Notes under the pieces: generated by a model | Seen by the model: only the letters and a program-made list of their open reading frames with translations | The model's database searches: none | Told to the model about the DNA's origin: nothing | Program-made: the position numbers and the translations under genes | Source of the DNA: Stramenopiles sp. TOSAG23-3 | Taxonomy: Eukaryota; Sar | Direction: 5' to 3' | DNA: 19,701 nucleotides | Assembly: GCA_900128585.1 (NCBI GenBank) | Contig: LT642393.1 | Span: 1-19,701, forward strand | Part shown: piece after piece, positions 8,075-15,990 of the stretch | Position numbering within the stretch: position 1 is the first letter of the stretch | How the letters are laid out: each line of letters opens with the position of its first letter

Positions 8075-9157
8075 TTACAATATGTGAACCTCAGCATTTC
8101 GATTATATAAACTGCAAAAGATTCGAACAGTTTCGTGTCTTTCGTTTTTGACTTTTCCTTTAAATATTTTCCCAGACGAATCTACCTGGATGCGCAGGTG
8201 TACAAATTTTCCTTTCTCGTCATTCTGTACCGTTAGTTTCAATTTTGACCCTGTGTGAAAGGATGGCAACGCTTTGTTTGACGACGGTACTTCTTCATGG
8301 AGGGAACCGTACAAGTTTTCCAAGCATAACCCCGATTGGCGGATAATTTGCTGGGAAGAATCTGGGGGGAACAATTTTGAGCTGCGTGCGACACCAAAGA
8401 AATAGCACATTCTTCCCGGTTTGTTTTTCATATGAAACACAATTTCTTGCGTTTCCCCACATTTTATTGCCGGTTCTAGAAATGCCGTGCCTTGGTTTTG
8501 ACGGGTGCAGTTGGTATGGCAGCATAGCACGTTGCCCGATTCCTTGTCTCGTATAGAGAGAAATTCCTTCGCGATCATGCTCGGTTTTTCGATGAAACGG
8601 AAGTAATTCTCCCTCCCACCACCATCATTGTCATTTTTTCTCGTCTCGATGGCTTGGCTTGTTTTTTTCAGCTCTCGAGAGTCATTGATGTTTGCAATCG
8701 ACGCTTTAGGTGGAAGGGATTTTCGTGCTGGTGTGGTAGTGACCGTGATTCCCCTGCCACGCAAAAACGTGACACAGTTCTGTACATATGCATGCGTCTT
8801 TGGCAAAGGGTAGGCGTATGCTGCGTTCTGTATGATGACACCGTCCTTTGTAACAACGTTGTACCAAACTTGTTCTCCTCGAGCTCACCGGTGTCGCTTC
8901 TTCGAGGGCACCAAACGTTTATAGTTGACATCGTGAACGGGTACGTAAAATTTCGTTCTATTTGCCATTACCGCCCTATCCGTCTTTGCCAATACCAGCC
9001 CACTACCAAGTTGTACATGTAACGAGTAAAGCTGTTCGTCATGATTCACATACTCAATCCCCTCCCCCACCCCCCCAGTATCCTTCAACACTTGAATTGG
9101 ATCAACCTCGTGAACCGCTTTTCTATTTTCCCACTCTTTCACCCTCCCTTGCCGCAT
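8075..9157 (-). CDS. Beta-rich, possibly SPRY-like protein interrupted by in-frame TGA (135-nt intron or nonsense mutation)
   Basis: One frame runs from an ATG at 9157 to a stop at 8075, broken only by a TGA at 8887-8885 (codon 91). Protein-like sequence continues on both sides: before it KFYVPVHDVNYKRLVPSKKR, after it GEQVWYNVVTKDGVIIQNAA. The downstream half has no ATG until 8578, so it is unlikely to be a separate gene. A GTGAGC donor at 8888 overlaps the TGA, and a CAG acceptor after a TTTTTGCGTGG stretch ends at 8754; removing this 135-nt segment leaves the frame intact and gives 315 residues. Residues after the break, with FFGVARSSK, SGLCLENLYGS, an FHTGSKLKL strand and a final VRIFCSLYNRNAEVHIL, suggest a SPRY/B30.2-like beta sandwich, a tentative call. 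A real nonsense mutation (recent pseudogene) or sequencing error remain possible. The N-terminal third includes a G-rich codon run (GVGEG), another indel-prone point. Confidence 0.6.
8754..8888 (-). other. Candidate 135-nt in-frame intron (retained-intron type)
   Basis: On the minus strand it begins GTGAGC and ends GTGGCAG. Its length is 45 codons and it contains the only in-frame stop of the host gene. Its translation looks protein-like, which would fit an intron that can be retained or a stop mutation in true coding sequence. Branch point and pyrimidine tract are weak. Confidence 0.35.
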
Positions 9158-9953
9158 TTTACTACGTTTCAAGTGAAGATGCAAGTGTAAGTAGAGTGAT
9201 AACGCACGCTTGTTAACTATTTATGTGCGCATTGCAATGGGAATCATATATCGTACAGTTTTGACACAAAATTTTAGAAAAGGTGGCAAAACAAATCTAT
9301 ATTAAATAATAAATATAATATTATTGAAAACAAAATCGATTTTTTTGAACAACTACTAACTAACTACGAAGAAAGAAGGAAGAAGAAGAAGAACAAAAGG
9401 CACAACAAAGGCACCACAATAACGTAATTTTCTTTTTCTGCTATTATTCTTACTACTTACAGGTAAAGTCTGATTGGACGAATTCTTTATTTGTACTTAT
9501 AATTTAAATCACCTATTTATAATGTATATTCATAAATTAACTCTGTGATTTTTATTATTATTTAAAATTATTATTAACGTTGAATAACATAGGTAGGAGG
9601 AAAATATTATTAAATATTATTTTATTTTGGATTCAAAAATACAACAACAACAACAACAAAAAGAACAGAAGAATAACAACACAAACAACAAGACCAAAAC
9701 AACGACCAACACACACACCGACCTACCCACAACAAATCAACACACCAAAAAAACAAAAATATTATTATTTCAATTTGAATAAAATTAATAAAAATTGATA
9801 TAAAATTGAATGAATCTTTGTAATTGGTTAAATCAATGGAAATGAAACTGAATCTCAGTTATCAATTTTTTTTGGGCGATTTTCAGTGTCGAACACATTC
9901 ATAGCGGAAGAGTAGCGTCTGCTTGTTTTAGAGAATTACACACACAAGTGATA
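9158..9953. other. Divergent AT-rich spacer
   Basis: This is the shared upstream region of the interrupted minus-strand gene and the chitobiase-domain gene. It includes a TATA-like site for the minus gene (9217-9224), a purine-rich GAAGAA stretch near 9368-9400 and AAC/ACA-rich repeats at about 9641-9740. No tRNA-like structure was seen, and open frames here are low complexity. Confidence 0.65.
9217..9224 (-). promoter_or_regulatory. TATA-like element upstream of the interrupted SPRY-like gene
   Basis: The minus strand reads ATAAATAG 60-67 bases before the ATG at 9157. This is close to the spacing of the sulfatase TATA box. Confidence 0.35.
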
Positions 9954-11114
9954 ATGCCAAACTTGTTCGTCCGTCGTAACCGGGCGTTCCTCTTTGGGGC
10001 TGCGTTGGTTCTTCTATCAGCCACTTTGGCGTTTGGGCAAGGGGACGAGGGCGAACCTTTGGTGTTCGGGGACGAGGTGGACAGTGAAGCTAGTGCAACC
10101 GAGGAGGGTGGTGACGAAGAAGAAATAGAGACCCTCCCGGAGCCGGAGATTAATGTGATGACCTTGGACCCAGCTGGGTCTCCAATTTTTGGTCCTGGAG
10201 CCGGTGCCTACGCTGTGGGAACCGAAGTGAATATTATGACCCTGCAACGGGACGCTAAAGTCCATTTCACCACCGACGGCAGCATACCGACGAACTACTC
10301 AATCGTGTTCACGGAGCCTTTTGTGATGAGCGCAATCGGCGAGTTTACCCTGAAAGCAGTGTGTTCCGCCCCGGGGTACCGAGATAGTGATGTGATCACA
10401 ATGGAATACCGTGCACTAGTTTCGGCGCAGCCCCCGTCTATTACGGGGAAACCTCTGGAAGGCCAGCCGTGCAACACGTCCGAAGCCACGGAATCGTTCT
10501 TGGGGGTATACCAAGACGCCGTTAAAATACATTTTGAATCTGCCACGACAGCGAGCACGTTCTACTACACCATAGACGGGACGGAGCCGACGCTGGACTC
10601 GCATTACACTCGCGACTCTCACATTCTGATCAGCGCCGTAGGGACGCACACCGTGAGGGTCAAAGCAAAGAGTGACAACACATTCTTGAGCGAAGAAACA
10701 GAAATCACCGTCACGGTTATCCCCCGCCCCCCTCGCGAAGCGTTTCACTTACGCTCGGACAAGGAGCTTTTGGCCGACATGGACGTCGCGTACCAGAAGA
10801 TGGCAGACAAGCACATAGATGAAGTCATGAGACCCGAAGATTTGGACGGGTTCATAGCAGCCACCCTGAACCCGGACATGGGAAGGTGTGAGCTGTGCAA
10901 GGTGCGGCCGAGCGAGGCCGAACAGCTCATTGAGGCCACGGAGGTCTTGAAGTACGATGAAGGGCTTCACATTGACGGCCAGTTGAAGCTGTTTCATGGG
11001 TTTGTCACCAGGGGTTCCATGTTTACTTTTATTAGAAAGTTAAACGTTAAGATGAACGACCAACGTAAACGTCTGCAGGCTCTCGCCGACGACGCAAGGA
11101 CGGCGGAGATGTAG
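9954..11114 (+). CDS. Secreted protein with two chitobiase/beta-hexosaminidase C-terminal-like domains
   Basis: The first ATG in frame is at 9954 (GTG-ATA precede it), giving 386 residues ending at TAG. Residues about 1-28 form a signal peptide (RRNR, a hydrophobic run, then AFGQG). Residues 30-65 are acidic linker (EEGGDEEE). Two beta-sandwich modules follow, each with the family hallmark: TTDGSIPT at 106-113 and YYTIDGTEPT at 204-213, matching the chitobiase C-terminal-like (CHB_HEX_C_1, Pfam PF13290) domains that occur as accessory modules on many extracellular proteins. The C-terminal third (about 255-386) is helical and charged with an isolated CELC motif (MGRCELCKVRPSE). No catalytic hexosaminidase domain is present, so enzyme activity is not supported. 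A cell-surface or wall-associated adaptor is a reasonable inference. Convergent with the SWIB gene. Confidence 0.85.
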   Translation: MPNLFVRRNRAFLFGAALVLLSATLAFGQGDEGEPLVFGDEVDSEASATEEGGDEEEIETLPEPEINVMTLDPAGSPIFGPGAGAYAVGTEVNIMTLQRDAKVHFTTDGSIPTNYSIVFTEPFVMSAIGEFTLKAVCSAPGYRDSDVITMEYRALVSAQPPSITGKPLEGQPCNTSEATESFLGVYQDAVKIHFESATTASTFYYTIDGTEPTLDSHYTRDSHILISAVGTHTVRVKAKSDNTFLSEETEITVTVIPRPPREAFHLRSDKELLADMDVAYQKMADKHIDEVMRPEDLDGFIAATLNPDMGRCELCKVRPSEAEQLIEATEVLKYDEGLHIDGQLKLFHGFVTRGSMFTFIRKLNVKMNDQRKRLQALADDARTAEM

Positions 11115-11428
11115 AAGATTCAACCCTCGCCGACCCTCGTATTTAACCCCTCTTTTCGCAGTTTTCCTGCTGAGGCAGTGGGACTAAGATAGATAAGAAT
11201 TATACACGTATTATTTGTAGAACAAAAACAAGAAAATTGGCTGTTATTTAAGTAATTTTAAAAATTAATGTACTCTGCGAACTGAACTCTACACTTTGTA
11301 AAATAATTATAGACGAACGCTTTTTTTTACGCTCTTATTTGGTTTAAAGAATTTGACGGCCTTAGGCTTCCTTTTTTAAACAGCAGAGCGTGCGTGTATT
11401 TAATTTTTTATGTTTCCTGTCAGTTCGT
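11115..11428. other. Convergent spacer between chitobiase-domain and SWIB genes
   Basis: The spacer contains copy B of the two-block element (11226-11291) and T-rich sequence near 11321-11345. No clear poly(A) signal is seen. Confidence 0.7.
11226..11291 (+). repeat. Two-block convergent-spacer element, copy B
   Basis: The counterpart of 5952-6017, with the same orientation relative to the preceding plus-strand gene and the same spacing of blocks (29 bases, 20 bases, 17 bases). It starts 112 bases after the chitobiase-domain gene stop and ends 138 bases before the SWIB gene stop. Confidence 0.85.
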
Positions 11429-12646
11429 CTACGCATCGCTGAGGTGAGGACCGACGTACTTGTTCATTTCAAACATTGTGACCTTTTTCCTGCCTCCCAT
11501 TACTTTCTTAAACTTCGTGTCGCAGAGTATCTCCCGTTTGTTCTCCGGGTTTTGCAGCTCGTTCGCTTTGATGTACTCCCAAAGCTTCTTTACTACTTGA
11601 GGCCTCGACAACTTCTTACAGCCACAGACGCCGGACAAGTCCTCAGACAAGGTGTACTCTTTTGTTGCAAACCCACCCTTTGCGCCGCCGCCGCCGCCGC
11701 CGCCGTTGTTCTTGCCAGCCGTTTTCTTTGTCTTTTGCTTCTTGCCACGTGGAGCAGGTTTCTTCGCCTTTCGCTTCTTGCTCTGGCTTGCGCCCCCGTT
11801 CAAAAAATCTTGCACCACGCCCTTCAGGTACTCCTTCCGGTGGCGAAGGTCTACGTTATACTTCTTTTCCAAGTGCTTTCTCAGCGTTTTATTCGTGATT
11901 TTAGACAGGTCCGTCGATTTCAAGTACGCAAACGTGCATTTTCGCAATTCGGACAGTTTCGGTCCGTCCCCCCCGTCGTCCTCGTCCTCGTCCTCCTCCT
12001 CGTCGCTGCTGCTCTCTTCTTCACTGCTGCTGCTACTGCCGTCTTCGCTGCTACTGTCCTCTGCTACATCGTCGGCCTCCTTCTTCGGCACTTTCTTTTT
12101 CACCGGCCCGCCGATCAAATGTTTCCCGAGGTATTTGTTCATCGCAAACATGGTCACGCTTTTCTTGTTGTCCATCACCTTTTTCATCTTGCTATCGCAC
12201 AAAATCTCCCGCTTGTCTTTCGGGTTTTGAAGCTCGTTGGCCCGAACGTACTCCCAGATCTTCTTGACCACTTGCGGGCGGGAGCATTTTTTTACCCCAC
12301 ATACCGCTGCCAGGGCAGGAGAAAGGTCGTACTCCATCGCTGCAAAGCCGGCACTTTTGCCTTTCCTTCGTTTCTTCCGCTCTTCTTTCTCCTTCAGCTC
12401 TTTCTCCTTTAGGCGCTTTTTAGCCGCACGCTTCTTCTCCATGGCCTTTTGCTTGTACATTTTTTTCTCATCTTTCAGTTTTTCCCTTTTTCTTGCTTTC
12501 GCCGCTTTCTTCGCGCGCTCCGCCTCTTTCAGATTCCACGTTTCCTGTTCCTTCCTCTGCCTCTCCGCCTCGCGTTTGGGCTGGTCGCGAAACCATGCAA
12601 TAATTTGCCGTTCCGTCAGGCCGTCTGGTGGCGTCTCGGCGGACAT
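11429..12646 (-). CDS. SWIB-DEK_C-SWIB chromatin-associated protein
   Basis: 405 residues from an ATG at 12646 to a TAG at 11429. Residues 21-98 are a charged Lys/Arg/Glu helix, likely single alpha-helix or coiled. SWIB domain 1 is about 100-180, with SRPQVVKKIWEYVRANELQN and KREILCD. An acidic Ser/Glu/Asp tract covers 191-228. A DEK_C-like helical module is at about 229-285 (FAYLKSTDLSKITNKTLRKH). A basic, Gly-rich linker (GGGGGGG) precedes SWIB domain 2 (about 325-405). SWIB and DEK_C occur together in UAF30-type transcription factors and plant/algal chromatin proteins, usually with DEK_C first and a single SWIB. SWIB domains belong to the SWI/SNF-MDM2 fold. A role in rDNA or nuclear transcription is inferred. 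Strong similarity between the two SWIB copies suggests duplication. The large antisense open frame is a shadow. Confidence 0.93.
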   Translation of the reverse strand: MSAETPPDGLTERQIIAWFRDQPKREAERQRKEQETWNLKEAERAKKAAKARKREKLKDEKKMYKQKAMEKKRAAKKRLKEKELKEKEERKKRRKGKSAGFAAMEYDLSPALAAVCGVKKCSRPQVVKKIWEYVRANELQNPKDKREILCDSKMKKVMDNKKSVTMFAMNKYLGKHLIGGPVKKKVPKKEADDVAEDSSSEDGSSSSSEEESSSDEEEDEDEDDGGDGPKLSELRKCTFAYLKSTDLSKITNKTLRKHLEKKYNVDLRHRKEYLKGVVQDFLNGGASQSKKRKAKKPAPRGKKQKTKKTAGKNNGGGGGGGAKGGFATKEYTLSEDLSGVCGCKKLSRPQVVKKLWEYIKANELQNPENKREILCDTKFKKVMGGRKKVTMFEMNKYVGPHLSDA

Positions 12647-12864
12647 CGTTCGCTGTTCTCGTCGACTTTCTTCTCCCCGGATGATATCTCGAAAACAATT
12701 GGGTTAACCCTTCGTTGCTACAAGAGAATAGATTTTAATGAAGCGATGATCTTGATCTACAATCGAGTATAAACCACAATTCAATTCTCATTACTTCAAG
12801 CCTTCCATTTTATGTTGTTATTCATTCTCTTTATACAATATATATTCCTAGGAATAGACGAGTA

Positions 12865-13140
12865 ATTCTTCTTCTTCTTCTCTTTTTTTTTCTTCTTCTT
12901 TTTTTCTTTCTTCTTCTTCTTTCTTCTTCTTCTTTTTTCTTCTTCTTCTTCTTCTTCTTGTTCTTGTTCTTCTTGTTCTTCTTCTTTCTTCTTCTTGTTC
13001 TTCTTCTTCTTTCTTGTTCTTCTTCTTCTTTCTTCTTCTTCTTCTTCTTCTTCTTCTTCTTCTTCTTCTTCTTCTTCTTCTTCTTCTTTCTTCTTCTTCT
13101 TCTTCTTCTTCTTTCTTCTTCTTCTTCTTCTTCTTCTTTT
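12865..13140. repeat. (TTC)n homopyrimidine microsatellite, imperfect
   Basis: About 276 bases of nearly pure TTC units, with occasional TTG, TTTC and T-run interruptions. Its minus-strand translation would be poly-Glu/Lys/Arg, which gives a spurious reading frame. Confidence 0.92.
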
Positions 13141-13601
13141 GTGTGTTATAATAATATTATTATATAATATAATAACAATAAGTTTAATTTTATTATTTTT
13201 GGACGACTGATGTACGAACATGTAGTATACTATTATATTATACTTGATTATATTATCCCCTATCAAACATGACTATTGAAGCTTTCCTTCTTTCCTTCTT
13301 TCATATAAAGATAAATGAATATCTTCTTATAAATATCTTCCTCTTTTCTTTCTTCCTTCTTCTTTGTCGATCGATACTAAATTATTATACTGTATAACTA
13401 TATGGTATTTATTATTATTATTAGAAGACGACAACAACACGGTGAAATTATACTACGTATTTTAATACGGAAATTGGTACCGGTACCGTAGTACCATTTC
13501 TTCACCAATCTGTCTTCTTACCCCCCCGCCGCCGCCGATCATCGATCGAAGTTAGAATAGTAATACAATTCACAAATGTACACAGGCCCGAAGGAATTAG
13601 A

Positions 13602-13626
13602 GTGTGTGTATGTGTGTGTGCGCGCG
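13602..13626 (+). promoter_or_regulatory. Alternating purine-pyrimidine (Z-DNA-prone) block
   Basis: All 25 bases alternate purine and pyrimidine: a GT run with one TA step, then GCGCGCG. The block ends 25 bases before the TATA box of the sulfatase gene. Z-DNA formation is inferred. Confidence 0.6.
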
Positions 13627-13650
13627 AGAGAGAATTGATCCTGTTTTCTT

Positions 13651-13658
13651 TATAAAAG
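13651..13658 (+). promoter_or_regulatory. TATA box of the sulfatase gene
   Basis: TATAAAAG, 53-60 bases before the ATG at 13711. Transcription would be expected to start near 13680, after the out-of-use ATG at 13660 whose small frame stops at 13699-13701. Confidence 0.5.
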
Positions 13659-13710
13659 CATGAACAGGGAATCGGAAGTATCTTTTAAGGGCACCAACTG
13701 AGTGGCAGAA

Positions 13711-15990
13711 ATGCCCCCTCGTGCAAGCAGACGGCAGCGCGCGTTCTGTTATGCGCTGGTTTTGTGCTACGGAGTGTCGTTGCTTGCTTTTCAAACAAAA
13801 GCGGTAGGGTTCAAGAAGGGTGGCAGCAGCATTCCGGAAAAACATGGCTGTGGGAGCAACGCAGCGGCAAATAGGTGCTCTGCAGGTCGCTTTCGGGCGC
13901 CCAGCGACCTCTCGCAGCACTCCCTTGAAACCCACGCAATCGCTCCGGAGGGAACCCTAGGGGGCCAAAAACGGAGCAGCGCACCGCCCAATATCGTAAT
14001 GGTCGTCCTGGATGACGTGGGATGGGCGGGAATAAAGGGCTACAACGAGGACATAGTTGGCAACAACCCCCACTCCTACCCACACACACCAAATTTTGAT
14101 GCCGCCATTGCTGGCGGAATAAAGTTGAAAAACCTCTACGTCCAGCCCATGTGTTCTCCCACTCGGGCTGCCGTGATGACCGGGCGGTACCCGCATCGGT
14201 ACGGGGCGCAAACGTTCGTCCAACGGCCTTACCAGCCAACGTTTTTACCAGACGACGAGACGACGGTTGCAGACAAGCTGGTCGGGGGTGGTTACTCTAC
14301 TGCTTTGGTTGGCAAGTGGCATTTAGGGTATGGGCTGAGGAAGTACACCCCTACCAGTCGCGGCTTCCAACGCTTTTTTGGAAGCTACGAGGTTGGGGGC
14401 GACCATTACAACCATACCGTCGGGCCGGACACGCACGCGATGGGCCAACTGTTTACCATGCCAGAGGGATACCAGCAAACGTTAGACCTTCATCGCGAAT
14501 ACAGCAGGGCGGGGCGGATGCAAGAATCGCACGAGTTTGTAACTACGGAGCGAGGAGTGTACTCGTCGGAGCTTTTCTCTAGAGAGTCCGTGGACGAAAT
14601 TAACAGGCACGCGGCGTTCAACGCGAAATTGGCCGGCCACGCCCCGCGGAAGTCCTTGTTTTTGTACGTGGCCTACACCACAATACACACGCCGCTGCAA
14701 GTCGACCAACGGTACATAAACATGAACTTGCACCTGAAAGCCGACGAAGGGGAGGAAGGCTGCAGCATGGAGCGTTTAATCAACGCGGGGATGATGTCGG
14801 CGATGGACGAAGGGTTTGGGAAGATTGTAAAGGCGTTGCGGGCACACGACATGTGGGACAACACCGTTGTCATTCTATTCTCCGATAACGGCGGAATGAT
14901 ATCCCAGGGCGCGTCAAACTTTCCCCTCCGGGGGTTGAAAATGGGCCCGTTCGAAGGTGGTATCAGGAGCGTGGCGGTAGTGTCAGGCGGCCACCCCGAC
15001 GTCGTCCACGCCGCGGGTTCGACGTCGAACGCCATGCTGCACGCCGTGGACATTCATACGATAATTTTGCACCTGGCTGGAGTTTCCGAAACGTCAGCAA
15101 GGGAGGGCCTGCCGCCCAAGAAATTGGATGCCCACGCAGGCGGTCGGCTGTGGCAGAGCATTACGTCGGCAGACCGTATAGCGTCGCCTCGCACAGAGTT
15201 CGTGGCACTGCTGGACCCGATTGGAAACTTTCCTTCGCTCAATAGGGCGGCGGGGTGGACCCTGCTGGGAAAGTGCTCCTCTATCCGGGTGGGAAAGTAC
15301 AAATTAATTGTGGGCATGCCAGGTCGCGACGACTGGTTCCCGGTGGAAGTGAAGAAATGTTTCAAGGAATTGAAGCACGAAGGGACAACCTTTGAGATAC
15401 CGCTAGAAAACAAAGATTGCGTTCGAGGGGATTTTCGGTACGAAAATGTAAATAAAGGACTGCCATACAAAGATATCTGGCTGTTTGACATAGAAAAGGA
15501 CCCTTGGGAGAGAAACGATCTTTCCGCGTCTCACCCGGACGTTGTCAACCGTTTGAAAAGTAAGATTGAAGTTGAGCTCGCTCGTAGTGTCAACCCGCTC
15601 CCGGACCGGTGGGCGAACATAGCGGCGATGATGGCCGGTATTTACCACACGCCGACGCCAGGCGGAGGCTACGAAGCGGGGCTCGCATCTTGGCAAGAAC
15701 CGGAGCACTTGGCCCAAGTTAATTTCTTGCGACGTGCATGGAGTTGGGTACGTATAAAAGGGTTCGAAGCGGGGATGATCGTCCTGGGGAGGGGGCAAGT
15801 TCATAAGACTGCTGCGTCCTCGGAGGGCGTTCGGTTTGCCGATGATGACGAACGCATAGAAGCAGCGATGAGGGTGGCGTTTGGCCTTGAAAAAGGACAA
15901 GAATTTACGAAAGAGCAGGGCGACTACATTGTTGCACAGCTTATTAAAATAGAAGCTTCCGCTGGTCAAATGTACACGGGAAAATTGTGA
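13711..15990 (+). CDS. Secreted arylsulfatase (ARSB-like, type I formylglycine sulfatase)
   Basis: The ATG at 13711 follows an in-frame TGA at 13699 and gives 759 residues, ending TTG-TGA. A hydrophobic stretch at residues 11-26 is a likely signal peptide or anchor. The sulfatase core shows metal-binding D101-D102 in VLDDVGW. The formylglycine motif is C148-S-P-T-R, followed by AAVMTGRYPHRYG, with the Cys intact for oxidation. GKWHLG is at 201-206, NHT (N234) is a possible glycosylation site, and SDNGG is at 391-395. These match arylsulfatase B-type enzymes that hydrolyse sulfate esters, often of sulfated polysaccharides. An N-terminal extension before the core (about 27-93) and a C-terminal extension (about 640-759) make it longer than typical ARSB (about 530). 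Substrate is unknown; marine algal sulfated glycans would fit. A candidate AATAAA is at 16050-16055. Confidence 0.95.
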   Translation: MPPRASRRQRAFCYALVLCYGVSLLAFQTKAVGFKKGGSSIPEKHGCGSNAAANRCSAGRFRAPSDLSQHSLETHAIAPEGTLGGQKRSSAPPNIVMVVLDDVGWAGIKGYNEDIVGNNPHSYPHTPNFDAAIAGGIKLKNLYVQPMCSPTRAAVMTGRYPHRYGAQTFVQRPYQPTFLPDDETTVADKLVGGGYSTALVGKWHLGYGLRKYTPTSRGFQRFFGSYEVGGDHYNHTVGPDTHAMGQLFTMPEGYQQTLDLHREYSRAGRMQESHEFVTTERGVYSSELFSRESVDEINRHAAFNAKLAGHAPRKSLFLYVAYTTIHTPLQVDQRYINMNLHLKADEGEEGCSMERLINAGMMSAMDEGFGKIVKALRAHDMWDNTVVILFSDNGGMISQGASNFPLRGLKMGPFEGGIRSVAVVSGGHPDVVHAAGSTSNAMLHAVDIHTIILHLAGVSETSAREGLPPKKLDAHAGGRLWQSITSADRIASPRTEFVALLDPIGNFPSLNRAAGWTLLGKCSSIRVGKYKLIVGMPGRDDWFPVEVKKCFKELKHEGTTFEIPLENKDCVRGDFRYENVNKGLPYKDIWLFDIEKDPWERNDLSASHPDVVNRLKSKIEVELARSVNPLPDRWANIAAMMAGIYHTPTPGGGYEAGLASWQEPEHLAQVNFLRRAWSWVRIKGFEAGMIVLGRGQVHKTAASSEGVRFADDDERIEAAMRVAFGLEKGQEFTKEQGDYIVAQLIKIEASAGQMYTGKL

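Larger units (their letters stand above)
12647..13710. other. Divergent spacer between SWIB and sulfatase genes
   Basis: The spacer is dominated by a 276-base TTC tract (12865-13140). A perfect palindrome GGGTTAACCC (12701-12710) lies 55 bases upstream of the SWIB ATG. A further palindrome GGTACCGGTACC is at 13476-13487. A Z-DNA-prone block and a TATA box sit at the sulfatase end. No RNA gene is visible. Confidence 0.75.

Noticed and set aside
11390-12412. 340-codon plus-strand open frame antisense to the SWIB gene
   Set aside because: It is Leu/Phe/Val-rich low-complexity sequence mirroring the Lys/Glu-rich coding strand. The minus strand has clear SWIB and DEK_C domains.
12796-13266. Minus-strand 156-codon frame of poly-Glu/Lys/Arg
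   Set aside because: It is a translation of the TTC microsatellite with AT-rich flanks and has no protein features.
13660-13701. Upstream ATG frame of 13 codons before the sulfatase start
   Set aside because: The TATA box at 13651 predicts transcription starting downstream of this ATG, so it is probably not transcribed.
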